A stretch of 64,000 nt of DNA from Limanda limanda (taxonomy: Eukaryota; Chordata; Actinopteri; Pleuronectiformes; Pleuronectidae): assembly GCF_963576545.1 (NCBI RefSeq), contig NC_083638.1:8162022-8226021 (forward strand), read 5' to 3'. Both the position numbers and the translations under genes were made by a program. Positions 29,883 to 42,490 of this stretch are shown one piece after another. Within the stretch, counting starts at the first letter, position 1. Every line of letters begins with the position of its first letter. Below the pieces are notes generated by a model that worked only from the letters and a program-made list of their open reading frames with translations, did no database searches and had not been told where the DNA came from.

Positions 29883-32800
29883 AATATAACAAAAGTCAAA
29901 TATACATCTGGAGATCTGGAGGGGACGACAACAGATTTGATTAAAATCTATGTCTGAATCCGGACACGGTCCCATATTCATTCCATCGTCTGTTGAATTT
30001 GGGAGAAATATTGTCAGTGGTTTAGAGAATAGAACAAACATTTTCTTTTTATTTAACAAATAATTGTCAATAGTCAAACCAGAGAAACTCATAATCTTGC
30101 AGTAGTCTGTTAATTGTTTGCAGAACTGCATGTCAACATATTTGTTTTGCATCGTGTCAGTGGTGAGGAGCGTAAACACGTTATTCATCTACCTCATGAA
30201 ATTGTTTTATGTTTAAACCTAAACCAAGCCTCCACTCGGGGCCAAAACCAGTCTTTAAACTTAAAGCAAATAATAATGTGACATTTATCGTGATAGATAT
30301 AAATATGAGGATAAGAAATGATTATCTTGATTACATTTGTAGCCATAGCAACAATACGTTTAAACTACATTATGTTTATTAGCTTAAAGAAACACATCAG
30401 AGTTCTTTTAATCTTAAATCAATAGTTCTGGAATACAACCTGCATGAGGAGTGTCCATCTCCATCTTTAGTTGAAGCCTAACTCTGATTCTCTTCGTCAT
30501 ATTCACCATCTTTACCCGCTCTCTGTATTTTCTAATCTGAGGTGACGCCTTTCATAAGAGGACTCGATATTTTCTTTGTAAGGAAATTCTTCAATAAGTA
30601 GCTTCAGTCTTTTTCTGGTATATTCACACCACAAATAACAAAGTGCTGGAGGCAGCGTCGGCCCGATAATCTTCCTGAATATTTTTCCCAAGAGTATGAA
30701 ACCCAAAGTTCTTATAAATGTCTTTTTCTTAACCATCATTTCAAGCTGCATTAACAGTCACGCTATTCATAAAACATCTCATTCGAACAGGTTCATTAGT
30801 GTTAATTTATTAAAACTACAAAATGGGAGCTTTTCTAACCTTATCAAAAATATCTAGCACCAGCGTGTCACATTTACTGTATTTGTCTCAGAGTACGTGT
30901 ACCACTTTAAGTTCTGTACGCATATCAACAAGCAGTCAAACTCTATGTATGAATTAATAAAAGGTTATACCACAATAAGTCTACAGTTGTAAATGTTAAG
31001 GTGCCCTGCAGCTGTTTTCTACGCGACACACGATGATCACATCAAACAGTCCATTAGAAGAAATTGACTGTTAATAATAACCCTGATAAATCAAAGCACT
31101 TAAAACACTCGCAAGGCCTCATGATAGATTTTCTTCAACCTGGCAACATGGTGTCATTGGTGTTGTAACGGATCCATTAAGTGTGTTATAGGAAATATAC
31201 CTGTTTATAATGTGGAGATCTTGTTATTGTTTAAAATATGTTTTTACAATATGGAAAACATAACAAGTTAAATTGTGATACTGATCAGTTGCTGTTTTCC
31301 TGGTGTATCAGGAATATGCTTCTACAATAAAGATTTAATATGTTTATCACATCAAATAATTCCTCATTAGTTTCGAGTGAGCATAATTATAATTGTGACG
31401 TGTAACTCACGTTTTAATTTGTGAGTTTTATACCCACCGCCATTATATCATAATCCATAATGCCATTTATCTGTCACACTTAAATGTGATGATTAAATGT
31501 TCAATATTGTAGTTCAGCAATATACAGTATGTATCATTTAACACGCCTTTAAAATGTATTCCAGATTAGAAAGACAGAGCTACATGATATTTCAACCCAT
31601 CTCACTTTATCGCTAGATCTAGATAAACCTGCCTGAGTCAAAGTTTACAAAAAAAATTTAGTTGTGTTGGGAATGACTGTAGGAATAAACTAAAGTCTTG
31701 CCTAACATCTAAACCACTTAGTTTATGTTGTATAAACTGTAAGGTTATTAATGCCTGGCCGTGTGTTCGATCCGACTTGTTTAAAATACTAATTGAGCTG
31801 TGGACCACCTGCTGCTCAGCCTGTGTGGTAACAGGCTACACTGAACAAGCCGTGCTCTCAATAATACGGAAAAAAAACTAGCCTGTGTAAGATTAGCTCT
31901 ATACTTTCAAGTATGTGCGTGTGATAGATGTTTGAAATCAGAAATAAACAGGCTGAAAAGCTGATGAATAGAATATCGTGCTAAAACGGCAAAGTGAAAA
32001 AGCGCTCGCACAGAAAACAGGGTGTTTCAGTCATGATGGGTAAAGAAAGGTTCTTCACATAACAATCTTACAACCATGGAAAGTATTTGCACATCGGGCA
32101 CTTTGTAAAAAAAAAAACAACAATGAAAAGCTTTTAAAGTCGTTGGGAAAACACATAGGATCTCTTCTTTCCAAATAAGTATAAAAGTCGTGCCAGCACT
32201 CGTGTGCAGTGTCGTCAGGAGAATCCAGAACGGACCTGCGGAGTCGAGCAGACCCGGGAAAAAAAAAATGTGGTTCCCTTTTGTCAGCCCTTCAGGGGTT
32301 TTCATTAGCCAGACCCTGCACACAAAGACAGCAAGTCCAGTCACATGCAATGAATTCATCAACACCCCATGTTTTTAACACCCCTGCCACTTCCAACACA
32401 AGGCATCGACCCAATCTAATAGAATATGATGGAGCCACGGATGATCCTTTAAAGATGTCAGCAGTAAAAGACAGAAAGAAAAGGGGCTGCGGTGGAGAGA
32501 AGAGGCCTTAAACTGGCACTCTGCTGAAATGAAATGTCGCCTCTTTGTTCTGAAGCCACGGGTGCTAATTGGGCCGAGCGGCGGGGAGGAAAGCTGCCGC
32601 TGGGCTCCTGTCTGTCGCACCTGTTGAGCCATTGTCTCTGGCATTGATCAGGCAGGAAGTCGGAGTAAGAAGGCTTATGCCTCGGTGGGTGCGTGGCAGA
32701 AACGTGGTTCAATTTCCTTTTAGAGCTCCGCTGCTGGAGGTGGAAATACCAATGGTGGCCAGTGGTCAATTACGGCTGACCATTGATTGCCTTGCACTAA

Positions 32801-32900
32801 AGGACAAATGGATCCTAAGGAGTTGGGTTTTCATTCTGTATAGTTCAGTCAAAGTCCTTCCTGCATTTACTCAACATGGCACAATTTGTTCACACACACT
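29883..32900. other. AT-rich intergenic stretch
   Basis: No recognisable exon. A 79-codon minus-strand open frame (30751-30512) with a hydrophobic middle (LGFILLGKIFRKIIGPTLPP) is not identified. The part from about 32520 to 32770 is GC-richer and may be a conserved noncoding element. Confidence 0.6.
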
Positions 32901-32903
32901 AAG

Positions 32904-32990
32904 GAGGTTATGTTTTCATTGCTGTTTGTTTTGTCTGTTTGCAGGATCACGCAAAAAATAACTAATCTACACATTTTCCTGAAACGTGGT
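32904..32990 (+). repeat. Teleost interspersed repeat, copy 2, interrupted
   Basis: Same phrase order as 25832-25945: 'aggaggttatgttttcattg', 'tttgtctgtttgcaggatca', 'tcctgaaacgtggtgga'. The match stops exactly where the following TCAA-tailed element begins, so that element appears nested into it. Confidence 0.6.
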
Positions 32991-32995
32991 GGATA

Positions 32996-33240
32996 ATCAA
33001 TCAATCAATCAATCAAAATTTATTTATATAGCCCATATTCACAAATAACAATTTGTCTCATAGGGCTTTCACATGGTGTGACATCATCTGTCCTTAACCC
33101 TCAGCAAGAGTAAGGAAAAAATACTAAAAACCCTTTTAACAGGTAAAAATACGTAGAATCCTCAGAGAGAGACACATGTGAGGATCCCTCTCCCAGGACG
33201 GACACAAGTGCAATAGATGTCAAGTGTAGGAAAACATCAT
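32996..33240 (-). mobile_element. Fish retroelement 3' region with (TTGA)n tail
   Basis: Plus-strand text 'caatcaatcaatcaatcaaa', 'tttatttatatagcccatat', 'acaatttgtctcatagggct', 'taaccctcagcaagagtaag', 'gatccctctcccaggacgga' is the well-known teleost element in reverse orientation. The TTGA tail at its 3' end on the minus strand supports a non-LTR origin. Confidence 0.8.
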
Positions 33241-33728
33241 CAAGATAAAGGTTTTAGCAGCATTGATGAGGGTAAACATTTTGAAGGATAACTTCAATAC
33301 CGTATGTCAAGCAGTCCTGCTGCAATCATAAATTGCTCCTTGCTAATGTCAGTGCTGAGTTTATGTATTATGGCATTTGTTGGTGTTGATGGAGAGTTTG
33401 CACGTCACATGGTATGACTGTGTCCTTGTGTCAAACATGTCACGTGCATCTGCTGCAAATGAGGTTATTCGTATTTGAACTGAATATGAGGAGGAGTCAC
33501 GGCTGAGCGGAGGGTGAGATATGTCTTAATCTTTATTTGTCCCAAAGGTTTTAAAGTTACTGAAATCAGAGGTGTAACTGTTTGTAAAATCAAGTAAAGA
33601 TGAAGCAAGTTTTACATAAACTAAACTGAAGAGTTTGCCAGGAAGTGAAATTTAGATATTTCTAGATATATTTATAATATGGAGAGCTCTGATATTTGAT
33701 GGCACTTTCTGGTAATTAAAAATAAAAC

Positions 33729-34105
33729 ACATTTACCCAATCAGATTAGATTAGATTAGATTCAACTTTACTGTCATTGCACAGTACAAGTACTTATACA
33801 ACGAAATGCAGTTTAGCATCTAACCAGAAGTGCAAACAAGGCATAAAAAGTGTAGAGAAGTGTGGATATTAAAGTGAATATGTAAATAAATAAGATCTGT
33901 ACAGTAAGAAATATATATGGAATATAACAGTATTAAGAGGAATTGTATGATATAAGAACGATGAAACTATGAACAGGATAAATATAAATATATATATAAA
34001 TATGAATACACTATAGGCGGGATAATACAGTAGTAAAAAAAGTAACAGTCTAGTGCAAATGTTCAAATGTTCAAATGTTCAAATGTTCAAATGTTCAAAT
34101 ATTCA
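33729..34105 (-). mobile_element. LINE 3' end with (TCTAA)n tail
   Basis: On the minus strand it ends with TGCAATGACAGTAAAGTTGA followed by a TCTAA repeat (33741-33762), a standard LINE tail. Toward its 5' side is an 8-bp CAAATGTT repeat of five to six copies (34056-34103). The coding part is absent. Confidence 0.75.
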
Positions 34106-37100
34106 GTGGTTGGAGGAGGGTGTGTGGCAGTCCAAGCCGGGGTGGAGGGGGTATTTATATATTTATGTACTTATCTCTTATTTTTACGGTACATTTTTGT
34201 ATTGTTTGAACTAAATTATATATGAAAACCGTTTTATGTCCTTGAAGCAAATGCTGAAAATCTGTAAAATAATATTATGTGAATAGAATGGAAAAAAACC
34301 AGACCAAATTGAATGGAAGCATATTCCATGAATGAAACACAAGCGTGTACATATTTGCTCACACATACACACACAGGCTACACCCACACGCACAAACACA
34401 GCTTAAGGTTTAGGAGCCTGGCCGGTCCCACAGACCATTGAGTGTGATGCTAATGATGGTAATTAATGGAGCCTGACAGCACAATCTGCTGCCCATTGTC
34501 TCCCAATAAACAGCTTTACAGTCCCCAGGAGCCACCGAGGGGCCGGGAGGTTTAAGCCGAGGCGCTGAGAGCAGGAGCCCGGCCGGGTGGAGGGTCGGAC
34601 CTCGGGGGACAGCACTGATCCTGAAGTGGGGATTAGCTCAATTAGGGAGGCCCTGTCTGATCAAGATGCAGGGTTCGATGCTACCTATGATGTATGTGTA
34701 TTCGTGTGTGTGTGTGTGTGTCTATTCATCATTAGAGTCGACTGTTGCCAGTATTTGTTGCTGTGTCTGCTGATGCAGCTGGTGTGAACAATACGTCAGT
34801 GATGATACCTTTTGCTTCTCCGTGACCTTCTGCTCACATATCCATGTGTTTGTCATGCATCTCAATGGTGATTAAACTCAGATGTGTTTTATGGCTCAAA
34901 TGATAACAGATCCATGAATTTTTCAGTGTGACCAATGTCAAGATTTGATGCTAATTCTTATGAGCGGGATCTCTTGATTTATTTTGCACGGCACAAAACA
35001 GATTTTGATCTTTGATACAGAAAGATGGGTTTGACTTTTCAGCAGATTGACGACATATTCATATGATTTTAGGGTTAAAACTAGATTAATGTTCTGTGGA
35101 GGCTTGAACATGCTCTCCAAACTCATTTTTACTAATTTATAAATTAAATTAATAGAAGAATACATTTTCTCAAGCTCCCAACATCCTATTTAATTGAATT
35201 TGCTGTTCTTAGAAAGTAAACAAAGTCCCTCTAAATAAATAAGTTAGCTTAATTAAGTCATTTTCTATCTTTATGTTTTCAGCCAATATTTCTATTATTT
35301 TCTTTGAAGTAGACTTTCTATTTTTTTTTAAATATTTTAACTATTATTATAATAAAATCAAGTCCTGGTTAATAAACTGAATTAATTCCATGCCAGGTTA
35401 ATTCACTTGAAGACAAAATGAAGACAAACAAGAACAAAATTTAAATAAAATGCAATAAAATAAGAATAATATATGAAAATGCAGATATGTACACAATAAA
35501 CACATTTCACGACAGACAGATATAATGGTTGGTAAAGTACATGAATAAAGTGCAGTTGCTAAACAGCTGCCATGTATACAGTACATAACAGAAAGTGGGG
35601 ATGCAGTTTTTTCCCAATTTAAATGAAGCATAGAAATTCAAAGAGGAAATGAAAAGTTTGAGGGGTTCAAAAGAACGTAGCAGCTGCCAGATCCTCTTAT
35701 GAGCAGCGGAGTAAAGTTTCTCCCCAGTAGGACGGAGGTTCAGAGGTTCTTCCCTCGACTCGGCCTTTGTCCCGGGCTCAGACTCGAGGCTCAGACTCTA
35801 AACAATATGTTTGCAGCAGAGTATCATCTGTGCTCGGAGGAGCTTTTGGCGCTCAAAGAGCAGCAGCTCAGCCGCCATGAGACCTGCTTCTCCTCCTCTG
35901 GGGAACAATGCGCTCATTAAAGGAGCAAACAGATTATCACTGGGTTTCAATGGAGGCTCCTGAGGAGAGTCTGGGAGACCTGGCAGCTCTCAGCAGGTGA
36001 ACATAAGACTGACACTCGCACATCTGGCCGACCTGCTGCTAACTGCTCCTTATTTAACTCACATCTGTGTACAATTGAGTTATGCCTCATCTGGGGATTT
36101 AATAAAACACATAATTACATTTAACCCAACTTGGAAAACACAAGCTCTGCGATTTACAACCCAGCTTGAAATAAACTTCTCTTCAAGATGTATAGAAAGT
36201 GACAGAAGCTTGTGAGGAGACATGTTTTTTAAATATTATTCCCCTCTGGGGACACCGACAACCAGTCATAACACAGATTACTGTTTGATGTGATGGTTTT
36301 TAAAGAAGCTACTATATTGTATTTTTTATATTTTAAAGTAATCCAAGCCTTCATACATGTTATGCATCTGCAGCGGCAGTGAAGAAAGGAGGGAGTGTTG
36401 AGCTGCCGCTGCCACAACATGTGAGCATCGTGCCGAGGCCGGAGGAAACTGGAAGAGTCGGCTAAACTGTCACGAACCTGAGGTAAGTGACCAAAAGAGT
36501 TCTGTCTATTTTAATTCTCAAACCAATTAGGATGTTTAGTTCCACTTTCTCCATCTGTGCTCACAAATGTGTGAAAACTGAGCCGTGACCCCCAGTGTTG
36601 ATGAATCATGAGTAGATCTGCTGTCTACGCTTATGTCAGTTGTAGAACATCTGACCCATAACACCCCCCCCCCCCTCCCCAAGCTGTACTTACGTGGCTG
36701 AGTACTTTGCCATAACAAAATTCAAATCATTAGCTGTAGAGCCTTATATACCCATTTATCAGGTAACCTTTTTAATTTATATTTATGTATATATATATTT
36801 GCCGATATATTTGTATTCAAATTCTATCCAGCTATCCATATACGCATTGTATAGATTGAATTCTCTTTCTTTATTCATTGGATTTGAACACCACCTTGTT
36901 TTTCCGACCACCAGTCATTTCTCATACATCTACTTTTGTAAACTTGATTTCCAGAAAAAGTGCAATATAAATAGAGTTTATTATTATTATTGATAGTTGT
37001 GAGAGATATGGAGAGAGCAGAACAGAGCGGGACACAAGAGACAGAGGAAACAACAGCTGTTTGTCGGATGATCCCTGTAACATTATGAAAACTGACAAGT

Positions 37101-37265
37101 GCGGCATTCACACCAACTTCACGCGTGGATGTTATCTCCTAGACACCATGACATGAATCGTTGCTATTCTCCCTCCGTTATTGACGACACTGTATTCCCC
37201 CCGCTCTCTCTGACAGCCAGCCTCTCACTCCAGCAGCTTGAATCGCTCCGAGAAATGTAGACATT
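34106..37265. other. Intergenic, with candidate regulatory blocks
   Basis: No supported gene. GC-moderate blocks at about 34430-34640 and 35680-36010 stand out from AT-rich flanks. A consensus donor-like CTGAGGTAAGTGA lies at about 36478-36490 after a GC-rich stretch. A retroelement tail with (TTA)n is at 36935-36998. Confidence 0.55.
36935..36998 (+). repeat. Retroelement tail with (TTA)n
   Basis: 'aaaaagtgcaatataaatag' followed by AGTTTATTATTATTATT is the usual end of fish SINE/LINE copies. Confidence 0.5.
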
Positions 37266-37269
37266 CCAA

Positions 37270-38046
37270 AACTTTTAGACCAGATTCTCCTTAATGTCAA
37301 ACAACCTGAGCAGAGCTGTGGGGGTCTGCCTCTTTTGCTTCCATGCACTTCATGATTGGAATGAGCTGCAAGACATTTTATGCTTATACAAAACATTTAT
37401 TTTTAAGTCTTTTACACTTTTCGTAGAACATTATCATCACTTTTAATATGTGCCTTTTGTTGTTTCTATAATATTTTCTTTTTCCTTTTGATTCCCCAGA
37501 TGTGAGCTGGGGTTAAGTTTATTATTATTATGTGTTTTTTTCTTATGGTGTCTGTCCCTGTTTGTATTTGTATAATACAAATTATTATATTATTGTATTG
37601 TTTGTCTTTTTTTTTTCTTCAGGTGTATATATATATTTTAGATATGTATATCTTATTCCTATTTACATTTTACGTGTTTTATTTTATCCTATTTTATTTG
37701 TATTTTTCTGTCTGCTTTCTATATTCTGAGCATTGTCATAAGAGAGCCTGTGACCCAAGCATTTCATTGCAAGCGACTGCTAAATGTAATCGTTGTGTAC
37801 ATGACAATAAACTCTTGAATCTCTTGAATAAGAATATTTTTTTATTTAATTTCATCTTCACCAGGACTCCCTGATATAAGATATTTTATATTACAATGGG
37901 AGCTTCCTGGGTACAATAGAGGACGAGTAAATATAGGGAGGGGCTGAAAGAGTCGGGAAAAGACGGGCGGTTGTGTAAGCTGTGTGTCATATGTCAGTGC
38001 ACGTAAGGAAAAATAAATCATCAAGCAACTTTAGCAAATTGAGCTA
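37270..38046 (+). repeat. Dispersed duplicate, copy A
   Basis: From 'aacaacctgagcagagctg' to 'agcaactttagcaaattgag' this matches 48405-48914 in the same orientation and order, about 90 percent by eye. Copy A has about 255 extra bp in the middle (37570-37830) ending in a LINE-type tail. The duplicated part includes 'ttgattccccagatgtgagc' and 'ccaggactccctgatataag'. Confidence 0.93.
37570..37830 (+). mobile_element. LINE-like 3' tail inside copy A
   Basis: 'catttcattgcaagcgactg', 'gtgtacatgacaataaactc' and a TTGAATCTCTTGAATA end are characteristic of a fish non-LTR tail. The segment is absent from copy B. Either it inserted in copy A or copy B lost it. Confidence 0.55.
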
Positions 38047-41000
38047 ATTTGCTCCATGCACCCCCATACGGTTGCATGGAGCCACATCCGTCCGTCGCTC
38101 CATCAGGTATTCGCCCAGCTCGTCTGGACTGAAGCGAATCTCAGGCTTAATTTATTGACAAGTATGTTGTTGTGTCTGTCTGTCCGTGCGTCTGTGTGCG
38201 TCTGCTGACTCCTATTACAGACTACGCCATCATGTACTTTGATCAGCAACTCTGAAACCAAAGTCACGCTTCTTCTTTTTTTTCTTTCTCACAAATATGT
38301 CCTTGTGTCACATCGGCTGAAAGTTGTTTTCCCGAACCAAGTGAGCCTTTGTCCCGCTGCGGGCCCGTGTCCAAACAGATGCATGTTGGCCTGTGTGTCC
38401 TTATCAACACGGCTTTGTTGGAGTCAATCAGCGGAGTGACAGGAGAGTCTTTATTCTCCCAGGCTGGAAGTTAGAGTTGCTAATATTATCCCCGGGTTTC
38501 CAAGGCCTTTCCTCTGTTTTTTAAAATACATTTCACAAGTTTATTTAGTTGCTATGATCTTTGATTCAACGTCATCACCGTTGTTCTGCAGGAGTTTTTA
38601 GATATTGCTGCTAAAGAAATGTTGTGTACTAGTTTTTATTCTGTATTTGTCCCGAAAAGACCAAATGATCAGCGACCAGGAGATTTTCCCAAGAGAAAAT
38701 CAAACTTGAGATAGTTAAATCTGTTTGGTCCTATACGTGGTAATAATGGCATAATACACCAAAGCCTCTTAGTAGATATTTGTGTTTGGCTTTGAGTTTT
38801 CACTAGCAGATCTATTTGCTGTCTTAAATCTCCCCTTTGTGGTCGGCTGGTTGAAGCTTAATGACTCCTTTGAACCGCCGTCATCTCGGGCAGAATGGCT
38901 TCGGGAATGTCAACCAACTAACCTTTAGTCTCTTTCCCACATGCAACAACGGTTAACGGCGAGTAATACACATCTTTCAAGTCCTGCCCATTATCCATTA
39001 TCCATTATCCATTATCCATTATCATTTCATCCATCGCACATGCAAACCACAGCAACACCAAGACACTCAGAGAAAGAACTTTGGAGCTCCAGAAGACGAA
39101 AAGAATACCTACAGTTATTATACTTTAGGAGTGATCTTCTTTTAGTTTTTGCAAACACCTTCAGAATGATTAAAAAGCACAGTGGTCTTGTTTCAAACCT
39201 CCTTTTTAATCGTTAAAGAATACAGTGCTGATTGCCAAAATACACAATATTTGCCAGAAAACATTCAATTATATTTTCTCATCATACTTTTTTTTACAAC
39301 TGCCATTATCATTTGCCAAGATAACAGGAAAATTGCTTGAAATATTCTCTTTATTTTCTGAAAACACCCTAAATGGTCTCTTATAGGCAAGAGTTGGGTC
39401 AAACAGTTTTGCAGTAATAATAATAAAAGTTACCAGGACTTAGAATTTTGACTGATATAACCTAAGGATTGGAAAAAAAATTCTATTTATTTCCCCCAAA
39501 TCGTAATGTATTATTTTAATTAATTTTCCATATATGAGCATATATTTATATTAAATGTTTAATGAGGGTAAAACTGTGTATTATAGCAACGTCTACCTCT
39601 AACTTTTTACGTCACTGCAGTTTTCAACAAATTTTGTTCATTACATCTTGGATTAATAATTGTATTTATGAGATTTATATTAATTCATGTTAATCACTGA
39701 TATCTGTGAATGTGAACGTGGAGTCAGAGAAATTTTGAACAAACCTCCAGTTTAAACGTATTTGGAAAAGACAAAAAAAGAAAAGCAAACAGATAAATAA
39801 TCAACTAAAGGTTCCTCTGTAAACAATTCTCATTTCCATATTATATAAAGATATACATATATAAATATTATAATTACATTTCTGATTAACAACTACAACA
39901 ATCAAATGTTCTTATGTTAGATTTGGTAACTTTTTATCTTTACACTTTATAGTTTACATTATCTGTTGGTCGTCTACAATGTGTCTGCTTGTCTAGCTGA
40001 TTGTGGTTCGTTCCTTGTTGGACGTTGTGTAGTGATGTCTGTGTGTAGTGATGTGTACGGTTACTAACGTAACGTGTAGCCGTAGGAATAATCTCAGAAA
40101 CCACAAACAAATAAGATTCATATTGTAATAAACCAGAAACGTTCTTTATTGCCAACAACGTTTTTTTAATGACACACAAGATGGATCGTCCCAGACGTTG
40201 CCTGCGAGTGAAAGTTTCCTTTTGAAAGTTTTCTCACATGATCATCAGATGCACGGCTGTTTTATAAGTGTCGGCTTAGTGCGAGTGGAATAAACTGGTC
40301 AGAATAAAGATGCATTGTCATGTACTTTATCACGAACCCTCTCAGTGGAAACTGTCTCTCCTCTGTTCCTCTGTTCCTCCGTCCCGGCGGTTTGATTCCC
40401 TCCGATGGGCCCTGCCGCCCCGGAGCCCGACGAGCAGAGTGAAAGGAGGGAGATGGGAGATCATGTCGGATCATGACGGACCCACCACAGCACAGAGACC
40501 TCCCTGCCGATAAGCAAACAGCGCTACAAATGGCAGAGCCGGCCGGACAATCACCGGGTGAATGGAGGCTAATTAGCTGGAGTCTAATGCCAGTTTACTA
40601 ACACCTGTATTAGCGTGCTCGCTCAGCAGGGAATCAGGGTTGGCCAACAAGTGCTAATCCCTCATAAGCTGAAAGTGCTCCTCCCAAGAACTGGCATTTG
40701 CATACTCTGCTTCAGCCAGCTGTTTCCCACCTAAACCCAGAGGAGACAGGACTCCACGGTGACGGAGAGGAGGAGGAAGATGTTATGGCTTTTGTTTTGG
40801 GGTCACCTGCACGTTCCCTGTGCGTCTGCAGATTCCCCAAAGGCTCGGAAGTTATTTATGTAAAAGGAATTCATCGAGTGATTGCAAAGAACAGGTGTGA
40901 TAGAAAGAGGAATAACAGTTTGAAACCTTCCTCACAAACTGACAACACTTGTTCGCGTCCTCTCCCCGGGCCCCTGGGAACCGCTGCCATGTGCATGTGT

Positions 41001-42359
41001 TCACTTTCAGTCTCATTCCTCTGCTCTCCCATCCTCTCTCACTGCCTGGGTGGTGCAGTGATTACCCGGCAGCCGTGTGCGTATCAAGGCAAGTGCGAGG
41101 CCAGTGTGTGTGTACAAGGGATTAGCGAGCTTTAGCATTAACATTATGACTGGAGCGGCTACATTCCCTCGCTCTGCTTGTAATTTGAGGGGCGGAGACA
41201 GCGGCCGGTCCATTAGCTCAGTCTGTTTGCTCAGGACGCCCGACTCTGATCCCCTAATTTCTCTCACCGCTTCCAAGAGGATCCCTGGCTTTTGTGCCGG
41301 AGGGATGAGGAGATAAAGGACGGGACTGAGGGGAACATTGATTCAGAGATCACCGTCCTCGGGACATTCTGTACACTTACCAAACTAATCAGCGTGTGTA
41401 AACACGGCAAGACGCGTCGAGGGCTGACGGCTAAAAGGCCGGGGTCTCCGGGGTTGATTAGGAAGAGCCGCTGATGGACCACACTCGGTGTCTCTCTGAT
41501 CTGAGGACCACATGCAGACGAGTCGGGAGAAGTGTTGTGTTCCGGCTGAGTGTGGGAGGCTTGAGAGGCTTTGACTGGATCTGTTGTGGTCTCTTGTGGA
41601 TCTAAAATGTTTTAAACAAGATAAATCAGGTGTCTCTCTCTCGGTCTCAAAAGTGCAATAAAGCAGTTATGATGAGTTAAAGTAGTTTGTGGTATATACA
41701 GGAATGGAAAGAAAAACACCAGAAAATGACATTTGGCCGCATTATTTTCCACTTCAAATTCTTGATTGATAAAAACAGTTTCAGAGACTCTTCTGGGATG
41801 AACCTGAAAGAAACATTGAGATCTAATTGGCCCATAACGAAAGGAGTGACCACCTTGTCTCTCGTGAATATTTGTTTGTGTAAAGAGATGATTACCATTC
41901 AGATTTCTGGCAACTTCCCAGTTTACATCATGTCTAAGAAACAACTGCACACAACAGTGAAGTCAGAGCCTGTGATCACACATGTTGGTGCTGCGGAGTT
42001 ACTGCCCCGTGATACAAGGGTCCTTCCTCATTGACTTTGTGTACTTTATTCTTGTCTGTCCAGCTGCTCAGACATGCACGGTTCTCCAGAGATCCTCCAC
42101 AGTTTCTCCGGAGGACGTCGACATGTGAACGCACATGTCCGAGAGAGAACCTCGAAAGTTTCTGCAGACTTTAGAGTCAAAGCAGAAAGTCAGATTCTCT
42201 GACGAGTGAACTCTGGAGCAGTTAATTTCTGGTCTGAACATCCTTCCAACCAATGACAGGACACTTACCAGTATAACTGTCGTTTCATTGGCTTAAAATA
42301 AGTTTTCCCTTCCTGTTCCGATGAGCGTTGAGCTACCACAACGTTTGCGATTTCAACTG
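38047..42359. other. Intergenic, gene-free, with candidate regulatory blocks
   Basis: Contains a 7-bp CCATTAT repeat (38988-39021), an AT-rich core (39200-39950), and two blocks with conserved-element character at about 40520-40720 and 41130-41480. Open frames here (for example 40698-41135) show no protein-like pattern. Confidence 0.55.
38988..39021. repeat. (CCATTAT)n short tandem repeat
   Basis: Five consecutive 7-bp units. Confidence 0.93.
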
Positions 42360-42490
42360 GGATGGGACAAACCTGGACACAAGAGGAAGTGAGATGCCTC
42401 CTGGATATTTGGGCTGAAGAGAACATGTCTCAATAACTAGAGAAGGTGCACAAGGTACAAAAAGGTATTTAAAAAATTTAGCGAGATAAT
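42360..42490 (+). pseudogene. Decayed Myb/SANT-like (trihelix type) domain
   Basis: Conceptual translation reads GQTWTQEEVRCLLDIWAEE, then in-frame stops interrupt LEKVHKVQKGI and KI/RDN pieces. The W-T-x-E-E-V-x-x-L-L-x-I-W-x-E-E start is the first helix of the Myb/SANT-like DNA-binding domains found in many fish single-exon genes and in Harbinger-type transposons. At least three stops within 130 bp mean it cannot be functional. Confidence 0.5.

Noticed and set aside
40698..41135. 145-codon plus-strand open frame
   Set aside because: No recognisable motif; Cys/Ser-rich chance frame in a candidate noncoding block.
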